A stretch of DNA of 63,562 nt from DATLGD01 sp035540755 (GTDB lineage Bacteria > Actinomycetota > Actinomycetes > Mycobacteriales > SCTD01). Location of the stretch: the NCBI GenBank assembly GCA_035540755.1, contig DATLGD010000184.1, positions 1 to 63,562 of the forward strand, given 5' to 3'. Shown piece by piece: positions 57,778-63,562 of the stretch. Below the pieces are notes generated by a model. The model had not been told where the DNA came from. It worked only from the letters and a program-made list of their open reading frames with translations, and ran no database searches. Each line of letters opens with the position of its first letter. Positions within the stretch are counted from its first letter, which is position 1. Both the position numbers and the translations under genes were made by a program.

Positions 57778-58446
57778 TCAGCCCAGCAGCGGGAACGCCC
57801 GGGCGGCGTCGCCGAGGGCCGACCGGTCGCCCGGGCTGAGCGGCACCCGTCCGGCCGCCTTGAGCGCCCAGCTCTCGTCGTTACCGGGCGGGAGCGGCGT
57901 CGCCAGCACCTGCTCGGCGGTGCGCCGCACCTCGACCACGGACTCGGCGGACGGTCGTGGCACGTCGCCGAGCGACGGCAGGCAGTCCAGGTGGTGCACG
58001 GTCGCCTCCACCACGAGGGAGCGCGCCAGGTCGTTGACGGTGATGACGTGTCCCTGCGTGGCGACCCGCTCGTCCGGCCGCCGGGCGAGAAGCGCCCGCT
58101 GCGCGGCCGGGGCGGTGTCCCGCCACAGCGCGAGCAGCCCTTCCGGACCGCGGTAGGCCGCGGCCTGGATCCGGGTGGAGCGGACGCCACGGGCCTCCTG
58201 CACCGGGTCGGCGGCCGCTGACCAGGCCTGCCAGTACGTGGCGGCGTCCACCGTCGGGACGGCGTCGACCGGGGAGGCGCACGCGGTCAGCGCGCGGACC
58301 AGGTCGAACTGCAGGTGGTGCAGCACGTCGACGACGGCCCAGCCCGCGCAGAGGCTCGGCCGGGTCAGGTCGATCTCGTCGAGAGCTTCCAGGAGCGCGG
58401 TCACGCCCTCCCAGGTCCGGCCGGCCAGCTCGCGAGGGTCGGTCAT
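57778..58446 (-). CDS. Maleylpyruvate isomerase N-terminal/DinB-like domain protein
   Basis: 222-aa protein with the mycothiol-dependent MDMPI/DinB-like helical fold. The motif pattern LCAGWAVVDVLHHLQFDLV near residue 35 and VVEATVHHLDCLP around 150 supply histidines for a metal site. It is convergent with the transglutaminase (3 bases between stops) and divergent from lepA. Substrate unknown. Confidence 0.75.
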   Translation of the reverse strand: MTDPRELAGRTWEGVTALLEALDEIDLTRPSLCAGWAVVDVLHHLQFDLVRALTACASPVDAVPTVDAATYWQAWSAAADPVQEARGVRSTRIQAAAYRGPEGLLALWRDTAPAAQRALLARRPDERVATQGHVITVNDLARSLVVEATVHHLDCLPSLGDVPRPSAESVVEVRRTAEQVLATPLPPGNDESWALKAAGRVPLSPGDRSALGDAARAFPLLG

Positions 58447-58477
58447 GCGCGTCAGCCTCCCCGGGGCGCCGTCTCCG

Positions 58478-58483
58478 TACGAT
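58478..58483 (+). promoter_or_regulatory. -10 box of leaderless lepA promoter
   Basis: TACGAT ends 5 bases before the lepA GTG at 58489. Confidence 0.45.
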
Positions 58484-58488
58484 GGGGC

Positions 58489-60317
<1,829 letters not shown>

Positions 60318-60321
<4 letters not shown>

Positions 60322-60860
60322 GCGGGCTGTCCGCTGTGGCGGCCGACGAGGTCCGGCGGCTCCCCGGTGCGCTCGCCGGCGACGTGCTGGCGGTGCTCAA
60401 GACCGCCGCCGACCCGTTCGACCGAGCACTGCAGCCGGCCCACGTCACGGCCTCCGCCGTCGTGCTGTCCGCCGACAGTGCGCGGGTGCTGCTGGTCCGG
60501 CACCGCAAGCTGCAGCTGTGGCTGCACCCGGGCGGCCACGTCGAGCCTGGCGACACCTCGCTCCAGGCGGCGGCCCTGCGCGAGGCGGTCGAGGAGACCG
60601 GCGTCGAGGCGCTGACCGTCGTCGGCGGGCCCGCCGACGTGCACCGCCACCCCGCGCCGTGCCAGCCGCCCGGTGCAGCCGACCACCTCGACGTGCGCTT
60701 CGTCCTCACCGCCGACGGCGACGCCGTGCCGGTGGTGTCCGAGGAGTCGACCGACGTGCGCTGGTTCGCCTGCGACGCCCTGCCGGCCGACGCGGTGCCC
60801 GACCTCGCGGCGCTGGTCGAGCTCGGCCGAGGCCGGCTACGGGCGGTCCTGGCGACCTGA
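60318..60860 (+). CDS. Nudix hydrolase
   Basis: 180-aa Nudix protein, probably cleaving a nucleoside diphosphate derivative. The box is GGHVEPGDTSLQAAALREAV followed by EETGV; the first Glu of the consensus is Asp (GD for GE), while REAVEETGV is intact. GTG start overlaps the lepA TGA. The substrate is unknown. Confidence 0.87.
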
Positions 60861-60951
60861 GGTGGCCGGACGGTCATCCACCTGGGCGGTCTGGCCACCT
60901 GACTGCGCGGGCTGCCTGTCACGCGCGTCCCAGGCGGAGGCCGAAACGGCC
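60860..60951. terminator. Hairpins between convergent genes
   Basis: AGGTGGCC (60860-60867) pairs with GGCCACCT (60893-60900) after the Nudix gene. GGCCG (60939-60943) pairs with CGGCC (60947-60951) next to the end of the minus-strand phosphatase gene. Neither has a T-tract. Confidence 0.4.
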
Positions 60952-60956
60952 ACGGC

Positions 60957-61556
60957 TCAGCGCAGCAGGTCGCGCACGTGCCCGGTCTCGTTCAGGCTGA
61001 CCACGCCGCGCCGCCCGTCGCGGGCCAGCGCGACCCGCTGCAGCGAGCAGTAGGCCGGCGCGTACCAGATCGGCCGCTGCTGCCCGAGCACCTCGCCCAG
61101 GTAGGCGTTGCAGGCACCGGCGTGCGAGAACAGCACCGCCCGGCCGCCGGGGTGCCGCGCGGCGATCTGCTCGACGGCCACCAGCACCGTCCGCCGGAAC
61201 GCCGTCGGGTCCACGTCAGGGGAGTACAGCTCGCCTCGGACGACCGCCTGCCAGCGCGGGTCCCCGGCCGCTCTCAGCTCCTCGATCGGGACGTAGGAGC
61301 TGTCGCCGGCGTCGAACTCGGCCAGGCCCTCGGACACCTCGAGCGGCAGTCCCAGCGCGGCCATCAGCGGAGCGGCGGTCTCCCGCGCCCGCCGCGCCGG
61401 GGAGCTGTACAGCGCGTCGACGGGGTCACCGGCCAGGGCCTGCAGCACCCGCTCGGCCTGGGCGCGGCCACGGTCGGACAGGCCGGGGTCGGCGCGCTCG
61501 CCGGCAGGAGCCTCCAGCCGCACCGGCAGCGCGTGGCGCACGAGCACGATCTCCAC
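60957..61556 (-). CDS. Histidine phosphatase family protein
   Basis: 199-aa phosphatase with catalytic RHA in EIVLVRHALPV (usually RHG), LYSSPARRARETAAP and the second histidine in LFSHAGACNAYLG. The Gly-to-Ala change after the catalytic His is tolerated in several family members. GTG start at 61556. Substrate unknown; a second, unrelated member lies at 37131. Confidence 0.87.
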   Translation of the reverse strand: MEIVLVRHALPVRLEAPAGERADPGLSDRGRAQAERVLQALAGDPVDALYSSPARRARETAAPLMAALGLPLEVSEGLAEFDAGDSSYVPIEELRAAGDPRWQAVVRGELYSPDVDPTAFRRTVLVAVEQIAARHPGGRAVLFSHAGACNAYLGEVLGQQRPIWYAPAYCSLQRVALARDGRRGVVSLNETGHVRDLLR

Positions 61557-61564
61557 GACCGCGG

Positions 61565-61570
61565 ACGCTA
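61565..61570 (-). promoter_or_regulatory. -10 box of minus-strand phosphatase gene
   Basis: TAGCGT on the minus strand ends 8 bases before the GTG at 61556, compatible with a leaderless or nearly leaderless transcript. Confidence 0.45.
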
Positions 61571-61705
61571 GCGCCGACGTCTGGCCGAGCCGTCGACGCG
61601 GCCGCTGCGCCGAAAGGGTGCCGTTGCCCGGAACCGGCCCGCAGCGGACGTTCCGGCAGTACCGTCCGGCCTCGCGCCACCGCGCAGGTGGTCGGAAGGA
61701 GCGTC

Positions 61706-62677
61706 ATGAGCTGCCCGAACTGCTCGGTGACGGTGCCTCCTGGCGCCGCTACCTGCGCCGGCTGCGGGGTGGCACTGCCGGCGACGCCGCCGCTGGTGTC
61801 GGCCGGTGTCCCGCCGGACCAGGTCACGGCTCCGGTTCCGCCGCAGTGGCCAGGCTGGGCCCCGCCCGGCCCGCAGCCCGCCCCGCAGCAGCCCGGCAGC
61901 GGCTGGGGCCCGCAGCCCGCCCCGCAGCAGCCCGGCACCGGCTGGGGGCCGCCGCCCGGCGGTGGCTGGACTGCACAGCCCGGCGTGCCGCCGACGGGCT
62001 GGTACCCCGCCTGGGCGCCGCCGCCGGTCGAGGTGCCCTCGGGTCTGGCCACGGCCGCGGCGGGCCTGCTCGCCCTGTGCGGGGCCCTCCACGTGGTGGC
62101 CGTGGGCGTGGGCGCCACCTACTCCCACGGGCTGTCCGCCCTGCTCGACGGCACGGCCGGCCCGAGTGACGTGCGCGGCGTGGAGAACGCCTACATCGGC
62201 ATCGGAGTGGTGCAGGCCGTCGCTCTGCTCGCCACCGGCATCGTGTTCCTGTTCTGGTTCTCGCGCGTCGACGGCGTGGTGCGGGAGCTGGGGGTGGCCG
62301 ACCTGCGGCACAGCCACGGCTGGGCGGTCGGCGCCTGGTTCGTGCCCTTCCTGAACCTGGTCCGGCCGAAGCAGATGGTCGACGACGCGTGGCGCGGCGC
62401 CGATCCCGCCCTGCCGCCGGGCGGCTGGATGCAGGCCACCGTTCCCGCACCGCGCTGGCTCAGCGCGTGGTGGGCGCTGTGGATCGCCAGCTCGCTGATC
62501 GGCTGGCGCTCGGCGATGGGCGGCACCGGACTCGAGGACCTGCGGACCGGCGCCGACATCGGCATGCTCGCGGACCTGCTCAGCGCCGCGGCGGCCGCCC
62601 TGGCGGTCCTGCTCGTCCTGCGGCTGACCGCCCGGGTGCGGGCGCGCGCCGCGAACCTCGGTCGACTCCGGTCCTGA
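61706..62677 (+). CDS. DUF4328-like membrane protein with zinc ribbon
   Basis: 323-aa protein. It has an N-terminal zinc ribbon (SCPNC...CAGCG), a Pro/Gln/Gly/Trp-rich linker (about 48-110) containing a tandem repeat, then four membrane helices with the DUF4328 block SHGWAVGAWFVPFLNLVRPK. The zinc ribbon plus linker is common in such actinobacterial membrane proteins; function unknown. ATG at 61706 follows GGAAGGAG. Confidence 0.8.
   Translation: MSCPNCSVTVPPGAATCAGCGVALPATPPLVSAGVPPDQVTAPVPPQWPGWAPPGPQPAPQQPGSGWGPQPAPQQPGTGWGPPPGGGWTAQPGVPPTGWYPAWAPPPVEVPSGLATAAAGLLALCGALHVVAVGVGATYSHGLSALLDGTAGPSDVRGVENAYIGIGVVQAVALLATGIVFLFWFSRVDGVVRELGVADLRHSHGWAVGAWFVPFLNLVRPKQMVDDAWRGADPALPPGGWMQATVPAPRWLSAWWALWIASSLIGWRSAMGGTGLEDLRTGADIGMLADLLSAAAAALAVLLVLRLTARVRARAANLGRLRS
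61871..61948 (+). repeat. 39-bp tandem repeat, two copies, in linker of DUF4328 protein
   Basis: Units start at 61871 and 61910 and encode the repeated PQPAPQQPG(S/T)GWG segment. Confidence 0.8.
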
Positions 62678-62711
62678 CCCGGCCCGTCCCGCCGGCACGC
62701 ACACTGGAGGG

Positions 62712-63562
62712 GTGCCCAGCTCCCTGCCCGACGGCGAGCCGGTCCCGGCCTCCGGCGCCCTCCCCGAGGAGGCGCTGCGCGGCCTCGGGGACCGGCCCTT
62801 CGGCGTGTACCTGCACGTGCCGTTCTGCGCGGCCCGCTGCGGCTACTGCGACTTCAACACCTACACCGGGCTCGACCACCTGCAAGGCGGCTTCGTCGAC
62901 GCGGCGGTGGCCGAGATCCGCCTGGCCCGCACCGTGCTCGGCGACGTGCCGCCGGTCGAGACGGTCTTCGTCGGGGGCGGCACGCCCACCCGCCTGCCGC
63001 CCGAGCAGCTGGCCGGGCTGCTCCGCGCCATCGACGACGAGCTCGGGCTGGCTCCGAGCGCGGAGGTCACCACCGAGGCCAATCCCGACTCCGTCGACCC
63101 GCGGTCGCTGGGGATCCTGCGCGAGGCCGGGTTCACCCGCATCTCGTTCGGCATGCAGTCGGCGGTGCCGGGCGTGCTCCGGGTGCTGGAGCGCACCCAC
63201 ACCGCGGGCCGGCCCCAGGCAGCGGTCGCCGAGGCGTACGCCGCCGGTTTCGAGCAGGTCAGCCTCGACCTGATCTACGGCACGCCGGGTGAGACCGAGG
63301 CCGACTGGCAGCGCTCACTCGATGCGGTGCTGGCCGCCGCGCCGACGCACGTGTCGGCGTACGCGCTGATCGTCGAGGAGGGCACGGCGCTGGCTCGACA
63401 GGTCGCGTCCGGGGTCGTGCCGGCGCCGGACGACGACACGCTGGCCGACCGCTACCTGGCCGCCGAGGCGACGCTCGGCGGGCTCGGCTGGTACGAGGTC
63501 AGCAACTGGGGCGAGCCGTGCCGGCACAACCTGGGCTACTGGCGGGGCGGGGACTGGTGGGG
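62712..63562 (+). CDS. hemW: Radical SAM heme chaperone HemW (5' part, truncated by window end)
   Basis: Coproporphyrinogen dehydrogenase-like radical SAM protein that binds heme and delivers it to target proteins. The cluster motif is Cys39-x3-Cys43-x2-Cys46 (PFCAARCGYCDFN), followed by VFVGGGTPTRLP and ISFGMQS. HNLGYW near the window end is the HemW-specific motif. Only 283 codons are visible; about 100 more would be expected. GTG at 62712 is preceded by GGAGG at very short spacing. lepA-hemW neighbourhood is typical of actinobacteria. Confidence 0.92.
   Translation, partial: MPSSLPDGEPVPASGALPEEALRGLGDRPFGVYLHVPFCAARCGYCDFNTYTGLDHLQGGFVDAAVAEIRLARTVLGDVPPVETVFVGGGTPTRLPPEQLAGLLRAIDDELGLAPSAEVTTEANPDSVDPRSLGILREAGFTRISFGMQSAVPGVLRVLERTHTAGRPQAAVAEAYAAGFEQVSLDLIYGTPGETEADWQRSLDAVLAAAPTHVSAYALIVEEGTALARQVASGVVPAPDDDTLADRYLAAEATLGGLGWYEVSNWGEPCRHNLGYWRGGDWW

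Overview
The window is 63.6 kb of very GC-rich DNA (roughly 73% by eye) with dense genes, many GTG starts, frequent 4-base stop/start overlaps (ATGA, GTGA) and many leaderless genes preceded by a TANNNT -10 box. Gene order (clpP1-clpP2-clpX, valS-folC-ndk-mreBCD-mrdA-rodA, radical SAM pair-rne-rplU-rpmA-obgE-proB-proA, nadD-LCP-rsfS, leuS, comEA-comEC-holA-rpsT-lepA-hemW) is that of an Actinomycetota chromosome. MreB with PBP2/RodA argues against Mycobacterium/Corynebacterium. A GlfT2-type galactofuranosyltransferase next to it points to a galactan-containing wall. A Geodermatophilales/Frankiales-like lineage would fit, but the sequence alone does not fix the genus. I see no IS element, prophage, CRISPR array or rRNA.

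Layout. 1-2785: ClpP1/ClpP2/ClpX protease. 3055-4607 (-): two tandem double-hotdog thioesterases. 4718-14804: valS, folC, ndk, then the elongasome operon mreB-mreC-mreD-mrdA-rodA. 14810-18499 (-): glfT2-wzm-wzt, a galactan polymerase and its ABC exporter. 18688-30441: TIGR03960/TIGR03936 pair, RNase E/G, L21, L27, ObgE, ProB, ProA. 30446-32416: small membrane protein and a GAF-GAF-GGDEF cyclase. 32587-37844: MoxR ATPase and VWA protein, then nadD, a degenerate LCP/LytR_C protein, rsfS and a histidine phosphatase. 37872-37944: tRNA-Ala(GGC). 38075-44899: accessory genes (SRPBCC protein, small helical protein, zinc alcohol dehydrogenase, LPFTG wall-anchored protein, M15 peptidase with lectin-like propeller, HAD phosphatase, PAP2 protein). 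44985-49062: leuS behind a leader-peptide attenuator, DegV, PlsY. 49148-54154: comEA, one continuous comEC-holA frame, a small membrane protein, rpsT (-). 54316-57774: circularly permuted ATP-grasp, alpha-E and transglutaminase-like proteins. 57778-63562: DinB/MDMPI-like protein (-), lepA, Nudix, histidine phosphatase (-), DUF4328 protein and the truncated start of hemW.

Most genes are housekeeping. The most interesting signals are (1) a leaderless 9-codon leader peptide with two Leu codons followed by a terminator with a six-T tail just upstream of leuS; (2) a duplicated, roughly 90-95-nt intergenic element that can form three conserved stems, once upstream of the MoxR/VWA pair and once directly upstream of the transglutaminase; (3) comEC and holA in one uninterrupted reading frame; (4) a GlfT2/Wzm/Wzt galactan cluster beside an MreB elongasome; (5) a near-perfect 34-bp palindrome at the leaderless proA promoter; (6) a long structured leader before the LPFTG surface protein. 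All these are read by eye and no search or folding program was run.
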